A DNA stretch of 60,345 nt from Planctomycetota bacterium. GTDB taxonomy: Bacteria > Planctomycetota > Planctomycetia > Pirellulales > Lacipirellulaceae. The DNA lies in contig JAJRSE010000054.1 of assembly GCA_024278955.1 (NCBI GenBank), positions 1 through 60,345 of the forward strand, in the 5' to 3' direction. This document shows positions 9,041 to 18,597 of this stretch, piece by piece. The stretch's first letter is position 1, and every line of letters begins with the position of its first letter. Made by a program: the position numbers and the translations under genes. The notes under the pieces are model-generated. The model saw only the letters and a program-made list of their open reading frames with translations. It had not been told where the DNA came from and did not search any database.

Positions 9041-9265
9041 ATGGCAACCAATCTTGCGATCGACCAAGAGTTGCTGGCCGAGGCTTTGGCTCTCGGTAAA
9101 CTACCGACCAAAAAGGCGACCGTCAACGAAGCGCTGCGGGAGTTTGTTCAGCGGCGCAAACGACAGGAGGCTGTTGAAATGTTTGGCAAGTTCGATTTCG
9201 ACCCCGACTACGACTACAAAAAAGAGCGGTACAAAGACCGTAGTACGATCGCTGAGAACGAATGA
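9041..9265 (+). CDS. vapB: VapB-type antitoxin
   Basis: 74 residues. The start is the ATG at 9041 (MATNLAIDQELL), which fits the family; the frame extends 21 codons further upstream, but that would run through the promoter-operator region. An N-terminal ribbon-helix-helix-like segment (ATNLAIDQEL, then TKKATVNEALREFVQRRKR) would bind the operator at 8966-8996. The acidic and aromatic C-terminus with FDFDPDYDYKKER would wrap around and neutralise the toxin. The last four bases overlap the start of the toxin gene (ATGA), indicating coupled translation. Known role: antitoxin and autorepressor of a VapBC type II module. Confidence 0.88.
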   Translation: MATNLAIDQELLAEALALGKLPTKKATVNEALREFVQRRKRQEAVEMFGKFDFDPDYDYKKERYKDRSTIAENE

Positions 9266-9675
9266 CTATTCTTGTCGACACGCCGATCTGGTCATTGGCA
9301 TATCGTCGAAAGCGCTGGACTACGGCTGAGCTAATAGTCGTTGATGAGTTGCGAGGTTGTATTGAACAAGACCGGGCTGTGATGATAGGTCCGGTACGGC
9401 AAGAGGTCTTGTCGGGTTTGAGAGATCCTAACCGCATTGAGCTACTGCGGACGACGTTGCGGGCCTTTGAAAATCTACCGATACAGACCGAAGATTACGA
9501 GCGAGCGGCGATGATGTACAGCCGATGCCGAGCAGCAGGAATTCAAGGTTCGCATACGGATTTCTTGATTTGCGCAGTCTCTCGGCGCTACGATGCGTCT
9601 ATCTTTTCAACGGATGGTGATTTTTCACACTACGCTCAGCACCTCGACATTGCACTGCATTCGATTCGTCAGTGA
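9262..9675 (+). CDS. vapC: VapC toxin, PIN-domain ribonuclease
   Basis: 137 residues with PIN-domain acidic residues: Asp in LVDTPIWSLAYRR near the N-terminus, Glu in RQEVLSGL, Asp in GSHTDFLICAV and the C-terminal STDGDF motif. These four sites coordinate the metal for RNA cleavage; family members typically cut tRNA or rRNA and arrest growth. Translation is coupled to vapB through an ATGA overlap. It is followed by the convergent actP gene only 20 bases away. All catalytic acidic residues appear intact, so the module is probably functional. Confidence 0.88.
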   Translation: MTILVDTPIWSLAYRRKRWTTAELIVVDELRGCIEQDRAVMIGPVRQEVLSGLRDPNRIELLRTTLRAFENLPIQTEDYERAAMMYSRCRAAGIQGSHTDFLICAVSRRYDASIFSTDGDFSHYAQHLDIALHSIRQ

Positions 9676-9695
9676 TGATGAATGGTACGCGGATT

Positions 9696-11465
9696 TCAAT
9701 GCTCTTCGCTGGTGAGTGGCGGCATAGCCGTGTTGCTACTTGTGTTTTTTCCTGTCATCAATGAAACGAGGACGAGCGTCACGAAGCCGAGCGGGATGGT
9801 GACGATTCCGGGTTGGCTGAAGGGGACGATGGCGTCGGCGGCAGGCCAACCATAGACTTTCGAGTAGGTGTCGGCGCTGAGCAAAATCCATCCTAGCGAG
9901 CTGACCATCCCGACGACGATTGCGACGATGATTCCTTGCGAGGTAGTTTTTTTCCAGAACAAAAGCATGACAAGCGAGGGCAAATTGGCGGAGGCAGCCA
10001 CGCTGAATGCCCAGCCGACAAGATAACTTACGTTCATTTCTTTGAACACAATTCCGAGCGCGATGGCGATCACGCCGACGACGACCGACGAGATTTTAGC
10101 AATGCGTACTTGCTGGTGGCCAGTTAACTCGGTGGAAGAAAAGCTGCCGACAAGGTCGTGAGCAACTGCCCCGGCTGAGGCAAGGATCAATCCGCTGACC
10201 GTGCCTAAGACGGTTGTAAAGGCGATGGCTGAGATAATGGCAAAGAGCAATTCGCTCATGCTGAGTGCCAATAGCGGCGCAGCCATGTTGGTGTCGGTAA
10301 CGTCGAGCGAACCGCTGGTCATTGCCCCTAAACCAAGGTAAAGCGTCAGCACATAGAAGAAGCCGATGCAGCCGATGCCGACAATCGTGCTTTTTCGAGC
10401 TGCTGCGGCATCTTTGACGGTGTAGTATCGAATCAAAATATGCGGAAGCGAGGCGGTGCCGCAAAAGAGGGCGAGCATCAGGGAGAGAAAGTTGAGTTTA
10501 TCAAGGAAATTATCGCCGCGGATGCCTTGGAACTTAGGGTGTTCGCCTGGACGAAGCACTTGGCTGCCGGGAGTCGGTTTGGGGGTATAGGTGGTGGTAA
10601 CGCTGCCGTCGTCGGCTTTGACTTTTTCGGAAGTCCAGAGGATGACTTCGCTTTCGCGCAACGTGCGAAAGAATTCTAAGGGGCCGAGCGGCCCCGTTGA
10701 GTCGACGCCGCCGGGGAGCTTGCTGATATGGCCAACGGGGGCAAGCGAGCCTTCTCCTTCGCCGGTGCCCAAAGGTAAGCCGTTGTAAAGCACTTGGCCA
10801 TCGGCGGTAACTGTTTTCGTTTGCACTTGGTCGATGCCGGGCTTGGCCTCAAAACCGCGTTCGAGAATCATGACCGTCAGCACGGCGCTGAAGATGACTA
10901 GCAGCGAACCTTTGATAAATTGCACCCAGGTGGTCGACATCATGCCGGCGGTAACCACGATCAGGATGACCACAACCCCCACGATCACAACGCCAACCCA
11001 ATGTTCGAGGCCTAAGAGGGGTTTCACCAGTACGCCGGCGCCTACCATTTGAGGGATCAAGTAAAAAATGCTGACGACTAAGGTGCTGATGCCGGCGGCT
11101 AGCTTGATGCCGCGGGAGTTGAATTTTGAATTGAGCGCATCGGCGAACGTGAACTTGCCGAGGCGTTTCATCGGTTCGGCGACGACAAACAGGGCCACGA
11201 TCCACCCGGCCAGGTAGCCGATCGAGTAGAGGAAACCGTCGTACCCGTAGAAGGCGATCATGCCGCAGATGCCAAGGAACGAAGCGGCCGACAAGTAGTC
11301 ACCAGCAAAGGCGATGCCGTTAACAAACCAGGGAATCTGCCCGTGGGCGGCAAAGTAGCCTTCGGAAGTTTTTGCTTGTTTGCCTAAGTAGAAACTAAGC
11401 CCGACCGTGATTCCGACGAACAGCAGAAAGATGGCGATCGCGATGGGCGAGGGATCGTAAATCAT
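9696..11465 (-). CDS. actP: Cation/acetate symporter ActP (SSS family)
   Basis: 589 residues of a sodium:solute symporter with about 13 membrane segments. The N-terminal region contains EGYFAAHGQIPWFVNGIAFAG followed by DYLSAASFLG, typical of ActP acetate permeases. A non-membrane segment of about 100 residues between the central helices (around residues 205-310) matches the periplasmic loop seen in ActP proteins. It is translated right after the DUF485 gene with an ATGA overlap (11462-11465), the standard yjcH-actP pair. The likely role is proton- or sodium-driven uptake of acetate or a short-chain monocarboxylate. No acetyl-CoA synthetase gene is next to it. Confidence 0.9.
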   Translation of the reverse strand: MIYDPSPIAIAIFLLFVGITVGLSFYLGKQAKTSEGYFAAHGQIPWFVNGIAFAGDYLSAASFLGICGMIAFYGYDGFLYSIGYLAGWIVALFVVAEPMKRLGKFTFADALNSKFNSRGIKLAAGISTLVVSIFYLIPQMVGAGVLVKPLLGLEHWVGVVIVGVVVILIVVTAGMMSTTWVQFIKGSLLVIFSAVLTVMILERGFEAKPGIDQVQTKTVTADGQVLYNGLPLGTGEGEGSLAPVGHISKLPGGVDSTGPLGPLEFFRTLRESEVILWTSEKVKADDGSVTTTYTPKPTPGSQVLRPGEHPKFQGIRGDNFLDKLNFLSLMLALFCGTASLPHILIRYYTVKDAAAARKSTIVGIGCIGFFYVLTLYLGLGAMTSGSLDVTDTNMAAPLLALSMSELLFAIISAIAFTTVLGTVSGLILASAGAVAHDLVGSFSSTELTGHQQVRIAKISSVVVGVIAIALGIVFKEMNVSYLVGWAFSVAASANLPSLVMLLFWKKTTSQGIIVAIVVGMVSSLGWILLSADTYSKVYGWPAADAIVPFSQPGIVTIPLGFVTLVLVSLMTGKNTSSNTAMPPLTSEEH

Positions 11466-11686
11466 TGGTCGTCTCCCGAGGGACGACAGAGCAACCCGTA
11501 GAGTAGGGCGAGCACGAATGCCGAGATAATGAGACCGAATCCGTAGAGGATGGCCACGTTGATCCCCTCTATGGGCGTGGCTTCCATGGTGGTGGGAGAG
11601 AAGGTGTTGAGCAGAACGAATCCGCCGTAGAGAAGCAGATAGACGGCGAAGAGCTTGAGCCCGATGCGCGAGTTTCGAGAGTTCAT
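11462..11686 (-). CDS. DUF485 (YjcH-like) small membrane protein
   Basis: 74 residues with two hydrophobic segments (LFAVYLLLYGGFVLLNTF and a second from about residue 44), the DUF485 layout found upstream of actP in many bacteria. The ATG at 11686 has AGGAAA about eight bases upstream, so the 12-codon upstream extension is not used here. The stop overlaps the actP start. It is thought to be an accessory subunit of the acetate symporter; its biochemical role is not established. Confidence 0.85.
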   Translation of the reverse strand: MNSRNSRIGLKLFAVYLLLYGGFVLLNTFSPTTMEATPIEGINVAILYGFGLIISAFVLALLYGLLCRPSGDDQ

Positions 11687-12238
11687 AGGTTTCCTAATAC
11701 GACTGCGTTCGGGTTGAACCACGACGACACGACGAGCACAACGTAGCAGATTCCAGGATCGTGAGAAGCAACAGGTGACTGGTTTACTACTTCGAGCACT
11801 AGGATAACGATTCGACTTGCGGTGGGAAAGCTCTGGGCGGTAATTGGGGTGAACTTATGAGGTTGTTTGCCCGCGAAAGGCGCGAAAATTCGCGAAAAGA
11901 GGGGGGAAAGAGGGTAGCACCGACATTTGTCCGCAATATGCTTAGCCATCGAGAGGGCGTAATTCGGACATGCGTCGGTGTCGCTTGCGACGAGAGGAAT
12001 GGCCGAGACGCAAACGGGGCAGACCTCCTGTGCCATGTACGGCGCGGAGCGTTTTTACCCTTCGCAGTGGCGTGGCCGCCACCGAGTTAGCTACTCAGGC
12101 AGTTATGCGAAGGATCTGGCAGTCCGTAGGACTGGTTGGTTCTTTCGGTAGTGGATTTTTTTGCGACGGATGTTCCACCGACAAGTTCACCCATCATGAG
12201 CGAAACTCTACTAGGATGCGCGGGAATTGGTAAGTTGC
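11687..12238. other. Gene-free spacer between actP and fadA operons
   Basis: About 550 bases without a convincing gene. It holds a half copy of the GAACCACGACGA repeat (11714-11743) and a CGCGAAAGGCGCGAAAA stretch near 11872-11890, a type of simple intergenic sequence common in such genomes. The promoter of the actP operon should lie in its left part, but I could not place it with confidence. Confidence 0.5.
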
Positions 12239-13396
12239 TTAGCATCGCTCGAAAATCGTCGCGATGCCTTGGCCGACGCCGATGCACATGGTGGCGAGGC
12301 CGAGAGTAGCGTCGGAGGCGAGCATGGTGTGAATGAGGGTGGTTGAGATGCGTGCGCCGCTTGCTCCGAGCGGGTGGCCGATGGCAATCGATCCGCCACG
12401 GATGTTTATTTTCGACTCGTCGAGCTTGAGGAGCTTGATGCAGGCGAGCGATTGGGAGGCGAAAGCTTCGTTGAGTTCGATAAGATCGAGGTCGGCGAGT
12501 TCTAGGCCGGCACGTTTGAGTGCTTTTTTGGTGGCAGGCACGGGACCGGTTCCCATGACGGCTGGGTCGACGCCGGCGACGGCGGTTGCTCGGATTCGGA
12601 CGAGCGGTTTGAGGCCAAGCGACTTGGCTTTTTCTTCGCTCATTACGAGCAGGGCGGCGGCGCCGTCGTTCAGAGGCGAGCTGTTACCTGCGGTTACGCT
12701 GCCGATGCCAGGCATGAATGCAGGTTTGAGTGCGCCGAGCGATTCGGGGGTCGATTCGGGGCGGATGCATTGATCGGCGGTGATCTGGCAGTTCATGCCT
12801 TCGTCGTTGCGACCGGTGATGGGGATGATTTCGTTTTTGAATAAACCGGCTTCCGTCGAAGCGGCGGCTTTGAGATGGCTATTCAGGGCGAATTGATCTT
12901 GCGCCTCGCGAGAGATTCCGTAATTCTGGGCAAGGAATTCTGCGGTGAAGCCCATGTGGAGGGCGCCCTTGCTGGTGACGGTAAAGAGCTTGGGGTTGAG
13001 GTCGAGGCTGGCATCCATGGCGACGTGGCCCATGTGTTCGAGGCCGCCGACAATTTGGACGTCTTCGCCGCCTGCAGCGATGGAGTGGCAAGCTTGGTTG
13101 AGTGCCTGGAGGCTACTGCCGCAGAGGCGATTGATGGTAGCGCCACCGGTTTCGGCCGGGAGGCCCGCCATGAGCGAAACCATTCTCGCAACATTGAAAC
13201 CCTGCTCGCGTTGTTGCTGGGTATTGCCAAGGATGATGTCTTCGACTTCGGCGGGGTCGATGCCTGTTCGCTCGATCAAGGCTTTGACGACCGCGACGGC
13301 GAGGTCGTCGGAACGGACATCGCGAAATGCGCCCAGCTTGGGATGCGAGCGACCAATGGGAGTTCGACAACAATCGACGACTACGGCAGAGTTCAT
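12239..13396 (-). CDS. fadA: Acetyl-CoA acyltransferase (thiolase) FadA
   Basis: 385 residues, the usual length. It catalyses thiolytic cleavage of 3-ketoacyl-CoA in the last step of beta-oxidation. The nucleophilic cysteine is in NRLCGSSLQA (about residue 92). The C-terminal catalytic motifs are GHPLGASGAR with the active histidine and CIGVGQG with the second cysteine. It lies 59 bases downstream of fadB on the same strand, so the two form a fadBA operon encoding the trifunctional complex. A thiolase of the degradative type is favoured over a biosynthetic one because of this partner. Confidence 0.93.
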   Translation of the reverse strand: MNSAVVVDCCRTPIGRSHPKLGAFRDVRSDDLAVAVVKALIERTGIDPAEVEDIILGNTQQQREQGFNVARMVSLMAGLPAETGGATINRLCGSSLQALNQACHSIAAGGEDVQIVGGLEHMGHVAMDASLDLNPKLFTVTSKGALHMGFTAEFLAQNYGISREAQDQFALNSHLKAAASTEAGLFKNEIIPITGRNDEGMNCQITADQCIRPESTPESLGALKPAFMPGIGSVTAGNSSPLNDGAAALLVMSEEKAKSLGLKPLVRIRATAVAGVDPAVMGTGPVPATKKALKRAGLELADLDLIELNEAFASQSLACIKLLKLDESKINIRGGSIAIGHPLGASGARISTTLIHTMLASDATLGLATMCIGVGQGIATIFERC

Positions 13397-13455
13397 GGTT
13401 TTTTGGGGACTAGGGGACTGTGGTTTAGGGACTAAAAGGGGATGGCTATTTGCCT

Positions 13456-15591
13456 CTAGTTATAAAATTTTCTATTCGATTTTGCATGTTCCAACAGCAT
13501 CGTGGTGGGTTCGTATCGTTTGCCGAGGCTGGCGTAAGGTTTGAGGCGTTCGACGATTGCTTGGGCGCCCAAGGTGTCGGCCCAGAAAAAGAGGCCGCCT
13601 TTGAAAGGTGGGAAGCCGATACCGTAGATTAAGCCAAGGTCGACGTCGCGTACGTCGCTGACAATGCCATCTTCGATGAGTCGCGTGGCTTCGAGGAGCA
13701 TTGGCAGGAAGAGTCGATCGGTAATTTGTTCGGGAGTGGCATCGCTTTCGCCAGACGCAATTTCTTTTAGCAAGGCTGCGACTTCAGGGCTGGCAACACC
13801 TCGGGCCAATTTCTTGCCTTTGCCATAATCAAGGAACCCACGGTCGTTTTTCTTGCCAAGCCGCTTGGCTTCGACCATGGCGGTGAGGACCTTGGAGCCC
13901 AAAGCCCGGTCAGGAAATGCTCGTTGCAAGACGCCGCCAGCGTGTAGAGCGATGTCGAGCCCAACGGTATCGTGAAGGGAGATCGGCCCCATGGGCATAC
14001 CGAACTTGGTGGCTGCTCGGTCGACCGCCTTCATGGAGACTCCCTCTTCGAGCAAAACCAGGGCTTCGTTCATGTACGGTAGGAGTGCCCGATTGACGAG
14101 GAAGCCTGGGCCATCGCCGACGACGATCGGCGATTTGCCGATGGCCATCGAATAGGCTACTGCGGTTGAGATGGTTTCGTCGCTCGTTTTTTCGCCACGA
14201 ATGACTTCAACCAGTGGCATTCGGCGAACGGGATTGAAGAAATGCAGTCCACAGAATCGTTCAGGGTTTTTTAACCCCTTTGCCAGTTCGGTGATGGGAA
14301 TGGTCGAGGTGTTGGAACAAAGTATCGCGTTGTCGGCGAGTTGCGATTCAAGTCGAGCGTAGAGTTCGCGTTTGGCATCGGCGTTTTCGTAAATCGCTTC
14401 GATCACGATGTCTGAGGCAGCCAGCTCGCTATCGCTTACCGTGCCGTTGACGAGCGGGACGTACTTGAGGGCGAGCGTTGCGTCGGGACCACGGTTTTTT
14501 TTGTTGAAGCTGACTTCGGTAAGGATCCCCTGAACGCCCCGCCCTACGGCTTCGGCTGACAAGTCGCCCAACGCGACCGGCACACCACGCTTGACGTTTG
14601 CGGCTGCGATGCCTTGGCCCATGGCCCCGGCGCCGAGGACGGTGGCCGAGCTAATTTTTGCGGGAGCGAGGTCTTTGTAGCCTTTTTGCTTTTTGTTGCT
14701 GTCTTGTAGGAAGAAAACGTTAAGCAGCGACCGGTTGACGGGAGAGCCGAACACGTCCTTAAAGCCCTCGGCTTCCATCTTGCATGCGGTTTTGAGATCG
14801 GAATGGGCCGATCCGATCATCACTTCCAACGCGGCAAGCGGGGCGGGGTAGTTGCCTTGGGTTTCCCCTTGAATGTAGGCGCTGGCTGTGGCGGCGAGGA
14901 AGCCCAGCTCGGTCTCGCTGATGTCGATTGGGCCAGACCATAGCTCGCGGTCTTTCAAGTATTGCTTCGACTCCTCTTCGGCACGAACCATCGCAATGGC
15001 TGCGTCCATGAGTTGTTCTGGCGCGACGATTTCGGCAAGTCCCATGGCCATGGCGGCATCGGCGTCGATAAATTGGCCGCCGGTGCAAAGCTCGACCGCG
15101 TTGCTAAGGCCTACGATGCGCGGCGTGCGAGCCGTGCCACCCCAGCCGGGGTAGATGCCGAGTTTGACTTCGGGAAATCCCCAGCTAGTTTTTCTGTCGC
15201 GTGCCATAATTCGGCGATCGCACCAAACCGAGAGCTCAGCTCCACCGCCGACGCAGATGCCAGCGATTGCGGCAATCGTGACGAAGGGAAGTTCAGAGAG
15301 CGCGCTAAACAGATTCTGGCCACGGGTCGAAACCTCGACAACCTTTTCCGGAGGTTGATCGATGTCGGCAACAAATTCTCGAATGTCTGCCCCGGCAATA
15401 AAATTGCCAGGCTTGTCCGAGTGGATAATGAGACCGGCTAAGTCGTTGCGATCGGCTAGCTGGTCGAAGATGCGTTGGAAGTCTTCCAGCACGGGCCGAG
15501 ACAAGACGTTAACGCTTTTGTTGGGGTCGCTGATCGTGAGGACGGCAATGTCTTCGACAGGAAAATCTAGCGAGAGAATAGAATCGGACAT
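13456..15591 (-). CDS. fadB: Multifunctional enoyl-CoA hydratase / 3-hydroxyacyl-CoA dehydrogenase FadB
   Basis: About 711 residues. The N-terminal crotonase domain (residues 1-190) has the oxyanion-hole segments FIAGADIREF and GICVGGGAELSVWC. After a linker comes an NAD-binding Rossmann domain beginning VLGAGAMGQGIAA (about residue 314), with the catalytic histidine in CGLHFFNPV and the motif VGDGPGFLVNRALLPY. The C-terminal HADH domain is duplicated as in FadB/FadJ. The ATG at 15591 (MSDSILSLDF) is preferred to the upstream in-frame start 16 codons earlier. It hydrates enoyl-CoA and oxidises hydroxyacyl-CoA in fatty-acid degradation, paired with FadA. No acyl-CoA dehydrogenase is nearby. 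Confidence 0.93.
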   Translation of the reverse strand: MSDSILSLDFPVEDIAVLTISDPNKSVNVLSRPVLEDFQRIFDQLADRNDLAGLIIHSDKPGNFIAGADIREFVADIDQPPEKVVEVSTRGQNLFSALSELPFVTIAAIAGICVGGGAELSVWCDRRIMARDRKTSWGFPEVKLGIYPGWGGTARTPRIVGLSNAVELCTGGQFIDADAAMAMGLAEIVAPEQLMDAAIAMVRAEEESKQYLKDRELWSGPIDISETELGFLAATASAYIQGETQGNYPAPLAALEVMIGSAHSDLKTACKMEAEGFKDVFGSPVNRSLLNVFFLQDSNKKQKGYKDLAPAKISSATVLGAGAMGQGIAAANVKRGVPVALGDLSAEAVGRGVQGILTEVSFNKKNRGPDATLALKYVPLVNGTVSDSELAASDIVIEAIYENADAKRELYARLESQLADNAILCSNTSTIPITELAKGLKNPERFCGLHFFNPVRRMPLVEVIRGEKTSDETISTAVAYSMAIGKSPIVVGDGPGFLVNRALLPYMNEALVLLEEGVSMKAVDRAATKFGMPMGPISLHDTVGLDIALHAGGVLQRAFPDRALGSKVLTAMVEAKRLGKKNDRGFLDYGKGKKLARGVASPEVAALLKEIASGESDATPEQITDRLFLPMLLEATRLIEDGIVSDVRDVDLGLIYGIGFPPFKGGLFFWADTLGAQAIVERLKPYASLGKRYEPTTMLLEHAKSNRKFYN

Positions 15592-15735
15592 CGGGAACCG
15601 TTCGCGTGGGTTGAAAACAAAAAATTGGAACAGCGACAAGTTTTATGGAAAGCAATCGTTGAACAAGACAACGGCGCTAAGCCTCGCGGCCAGGGGGCTA
15701 GACCTGTTGTGCGGCACTCTTGTAAGTTGCATTCT

Positions 15736-16248
15736 ATGGAACCCAATCAACTAAGCACAGGGGGTGAGCAAACTACCCAGGACAAGAAGTTGGGCGGGGG
15801 ATGGATTTTCCCTGCTTTGCTATTGGTTGTGCTGGCTGTTGTTTTCGGCGCAGGTCAATTTGGACCTGGAGACACGCACTTAACGGGAACTACGGAGGCG
15901 ACGACCCAGTGGCTGCCGACCGAGGTGCCTCAAGGCAAGTGCGTGGGCCTGACGATTGACTTTGGTAACGGTGTAAAGAAACAGTTTGATGCCCTGCCTT
16001 GGCGTCAGGGAATGACCGTAGAATTACTGATGCAAGAGGCGTCTCGTTGGCAGCCGGGGATTTTCTACTCGCAGCTTGGCGAAGGAGAAACGGGGTTTCT
16101 CGAGTCGATCGACGGCCTTAAGAACCAGGGGCTCAGCGGTCGGAATTGGAAGTATGAAGTGAACGGAAAATATGCAGAAACCAGCTTTTGCTTGCACCCA
16201 CTTGAGCCAGGAGACCGTCTCTTGTGGAAGTTTGCGGGCGAAGAGTAG
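15736..16248 (+). CDS. DUF4430 (transcobalamin-like) membrane-anchored protein
   Basis: 170 residues from the ATG at 15736; the frame is open upstream, but that stretch is not protein-like. One membrane segment (WIFPALLLVVLAVVFGAG) near the N-terminus would place the remaining ~130 residues outside the cytoplasm. The C-terminal half has the DUF4430 pattern: a short strand, then TVELLMQEASRW, GFLESIDGLKN, NWKYEVNGKYAE and a final LEPGDRLLWKF. This fold resembles the C-terminal domain of transcobalamin and is found in surface proteins that may bind cofactors. It is followed 104 bases later by a DUF6580 membrane protein on the same strand. A ligand-capture role is inference. Confidence 0.75.
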   Translation: MEPNQLSTGGEQTTQDKKLGGGWIFPALLLVVLAVVFGAGQFGPGDTHLTGTTEATTQWLPTEVPQGKCVGLTIDFGNGVKKQFDALPWRQGMTVELLMQEASRWQPGIFYSQLGEGETGFLESIDGLKNQGLSGRNWKYEVNGKYAETSFCLHPLEPGDRLLWKFAGEE

Positions 16249-16352
16249 AATGGCTTTTCAGGGAAGACACTTAGTCGACCAGAAATACTGACCAGTACCC
16301 CGGAGAATCGCATTTCCTCGGGCTTTTCCAGAACGATAAAGGAAGATACCTG

Positions 16353-16901
16353 ATGAACCGCGATACTGTTCGAGACCTTGCCGTGTTTAGTTTGCTGTTA
16401 GCGATTGGCGTTGTGGGACGCTGGGCTCAGCCGACTTGGAATTTCACGCCGCTGGCTGCGGTCACGGTTTTGGGTGGGTTTTATTTCCGCCGAACCATGC
16501 CCGCGGTTTTGCTACCAATCGGCATCTTGGCGGTTTCAGATTTGGTGCTCCCTGTCCACGATAGCCTGCCGGTAATGATCAGTGTGCATCTGATGATGGT
16601 CGTGCCTCTGCTGCTGGGCCGTTCGGCACGAGGTGCTCAAGGGTTGCGCCGCGGAGTGTTGCTTGGCCTTTGCGGCTTTGTGCCAGCGACGGCCTTTTTC
16701 TTAGTTACGAACTTCGCGGTCTGGATGTTCAAGAGCACTTACGCCTCTTCGCTTGAAGGGCTGTTGAGCTGCTATGCGGCAGCGTTACCGTTCTACCGCT
16801 GGATGCTAGCAGGCGACGTTTTTTACTTGGTCGTGCTGCTTGGATGTTTAGCGATCGCGCGCGCTGCGGTGCCCGAGGCACGGCAAAAGGTCTCGGCATA
16901 G
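16353..16901 (+). CDS. DUF6580 family small membrane protein (ECF S-component-like)
   Basis: 182 residues with about five or six membrane segments. The N-terminal motif WNFTPLAAVTVLGGFYFRR and the general layout fit the DUF6580 family of putative transport proteins, which resemble substrate-binding subunits of energy-coupling-factor transporters. It follows the DUF4430 gene on the same strand, with AAAGGAAG upstream of its start. No ECF ATPase or T-subunit gene is present in the window. A role in vitamin or metal uptake with the DUF4430 protein is plausible but unproven. Confidence 0.7.
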   Translation: MNRDTVRDLAVFSLLLAIGVVGRWAQPTWNFTPLAAVTVLGGFYFRRTMPAVLLPIGILAVSDLVLPVHDSLPVMISVHLMMVVPLLLGRSARGAQGLRRGVLLGLCGFVPATAFFLVTNFAVWMFKSTYASSLEGLLSCYAAALPFYRWMLAGDVFYLVVLLGCLAIARAAVPEARQKVSA

Positions 16902-16940
16902 CGAAAATAGGTTGCGGTGACCACTGTGTAAGCACAACAC

Positions 16941-17975
16941 TTAAACACAGCGGGAGACGGCTACTCGGGGGAGCTGTTGCAGCGAGTGTTTGGCGGGAGT
17001 GTCGGGTAGGAAATCTAGTTGCCGGATGGCTTGGTCGGCGTGGGCGAGGGCCAAGTCGCGGGTTTGACGGAGTGCTCCGCTTTCTTCGAGCCAATTGAGC
17101 AAGGCTGCCGAGTTTTCGCTGCTGGGGTGGTCGAGCAGGGTTTGGAGTTCTTGCTGTTCCGAGGTGGCGAGCTGGTCGCGGAGGACGAGAAGCGGCAAGG
17201 TCATGCGTTGTTTGGTCAGGTCGGTGCCGAGCGATTTGCCGACCGTTTTTTCTTCGCCTACCAGGTCGAGCAGGTCGTCGGCAATTTGGAAGGCGAGGCC
17301 TAGCTGGAGGCCAAAATTTTCTAATCGCTTTACCGTTTCGTGGTCGGCACCTGCGTAATGGGCTCCGAGGGTACAACAGCAGGCGCAGAGCGAGGCCGTT
17401 TTGGCTTCGATGATACGGAAATACTGTTTGCGATCGAGATCGAACTTTCCGCTCGCGGCAGTTTGCAGTAGCTCGCCTTCGCAGACGATATTGGTTGCTC
17501 GGCCAATGGTTCGACAGCCAAAGGTGGTTTCCAGCGAGCTGGCCAAGTAAAAGGCCTGAGTGAAGAGGTAGTCGCCGAGGAGGATGCTTGTTTGGTTGTT
17601 CCAACGGGCGTTGATCGTGTCTTCGTGTCGGCGGATGTCTGCTTCGTCGAGAACGTCGTCGTGGACCAAGGTGGCGGTGTGAATCATTTCGACAACGGCC
17701 GCCAGAGTATGGTGGGCATCGTTGACCTCGCCAATCGCTTGAGCGGTCATAAGCAACAGGGCAGGGCGAAGGCGTTTGCCGCCTAAGCGAAAGCAGCGTT
17801 GGGCAAGCTCGTCGATGAAGGGATCGGAATGCTGGAGCGAATCTTGGAGCCGACGTTCGACTGTGGCCAGGTCTTGGGCGATGGGCGCAAATATCTGTAG
17901 CCATGCCGAGACGGGATCGGGCGGTTTCGGTTGGAGCTGCTGCGGGCTGCGCTGTCGAGAGTCGGCGGTGCTCAT
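16941..17975 (-). CDS. Polyprenyl diphosphate synthase (trans-isoprenyl type)
   Basis: 344 residues. It elongates allylic diphosphates with isopentenyl diphosphate to make the side chain of quinones. The first aspartate-rich motif is in [13 protein letters not shown] (about residue 107), the second in [11 protein letters not shown] (about 230), and the N-terminal [11 protein letters not shown] motif is present, as in octaprenyl and heptaprenyl synthases. Its ATG overlaps the moaC stop codon (ATGA), so the two genes are translationally coupled although functionally unrelated. Chain length cannot be told from the sequence with confidence. Confidence 0.9.
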   Translation of the reverse strand: MSTADSRQRSPQQLQPKPPDPVSAWLQIFAPIAQDLATVERRLQDSLQHSDPFIDELAQRCFRLGGKRLRPALLLMTAQAIGEVNDAHHTLAAVVEMIHTATLVHDDVLDEADIRRHEDTINARWNNQTSILLGDYLFTQAFYLASSLETTFGCRTIGRATNIVCEGELLQTAASGKFDLDRKQYFRIIEAKTASLCACCCTLGAHYAGADHETVKRLENFGLQLGLAFQIADDLLDLVGEEKTVGKSLGTDLTKQRMTLPLLVLRDQLATSEQQELQTLLDHPSSENSAALLNWLEESGALRQTRDLALAHADQAIRQLDFLPDTPAKHSLQQLPRVAVSRCV

Positions 17976-18472
17976 GAGAGTCCTTTCTCGCCACAGGTAT
18001 CTTTGCGGAGGAAGTGCCCGCTGGCGCCGCCCGATTTTTCTTCGAGTTGCACCTGTTCGATGGTCATCGCTCGATCGACCGATTTACACATGTCGTAAAT
18101 AGTAAGGGCTGCGACGCTCACCGCAGTGAGGGCCTCCATTTCGACGCCCGTTTTGGCGGTAACCGCGACCGTGGCTTCGATGCGGATGGCATTGTCTGCA
18201 AGCGGCTGGAAATCGAGGTTAAGGGCTTCCAGAGGCAAGGGGTGGCAGAGGGGAATTAGGTCGGCCGTACGCTTGGCAGCCATGATGCCGGCAAGCCTAG
18301 CTACCTCTAAGACGTCGCCCTTGGCGTGGCCGCGCTGGAGGATCATTTCCCGGGTGGCGGGCAGCATTCGGACCAACCCGCTAGCTCGAGCGATGCGTTG
18401 GGAGACGGTTTTATCGCCCACATTGACCATGCGGCTGGCCCCGTGCTCGTCGAAATGGGTAAGATCGCTCAT
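17972..18472 (-). CDS. moaC: Cyclic pyranopterin monophosphate synthase MoaC
   Basis: 166 residues from the ATG at 18472. The frame stays open 133 codons further upstream, but that stretch contains a terminator hairpin and a dispersed repeat and is not protein-like, so it is excluded. MoaC converts the MoaA product to cyclic pyranopterin monophosphate in molybdopterin synthesis. Conserved segments are [28 protein letters not shown] and [11 protein letters not shown] followed by YDMCKSVDR, which hold the active-site His, Glu, Asp and Lys residues. It overlaps the polyprenyl synthase gene by ATGA. No other moa gene is present here. Confidence 0.93.
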   Translation of the reverse strand: MSDLTHFDEHGASRMVNVGDKTVSQRIARASGLVRMLPATREMILQRGHAKGDVLEVARLAGIMAAKRTADLIPLCHPLPLEALNLDFQPLADNAIRIEATVAVTAKTGVEMEALTAVSVAALTIYDMCKSVDRAMTIEQVQLEEKSGGASGHFLRKDTCGEKGLS

Positions 18473-18597
18473 AGGCCTGATTGCTGGAAAGGGAAAGGCT
18501 GAGAAGGCCATTGTATTCGGGAAAACCGGTCCGTCGAGGTGTCTTGGCAAAGCGGCCAGGAGCCTTGCAAAGTGCGAAAAAACACGGGGGTTCCAGC

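Noticed and set aside
16249..16352. Cobalamin riboswitch upstream of DUF6580
   Set aside because: The 104-base gap is too short and lacks the conserved B12-box sequences.
16729..17994. 421-codon minus-strand frame overlapping the DUF6580 gene and the polyprenyl synthase
   Set aside because: It is an out-of-frame shadow with arginine- and proline-rich composition, lying across a gene with full catalytic motifs in another frame.
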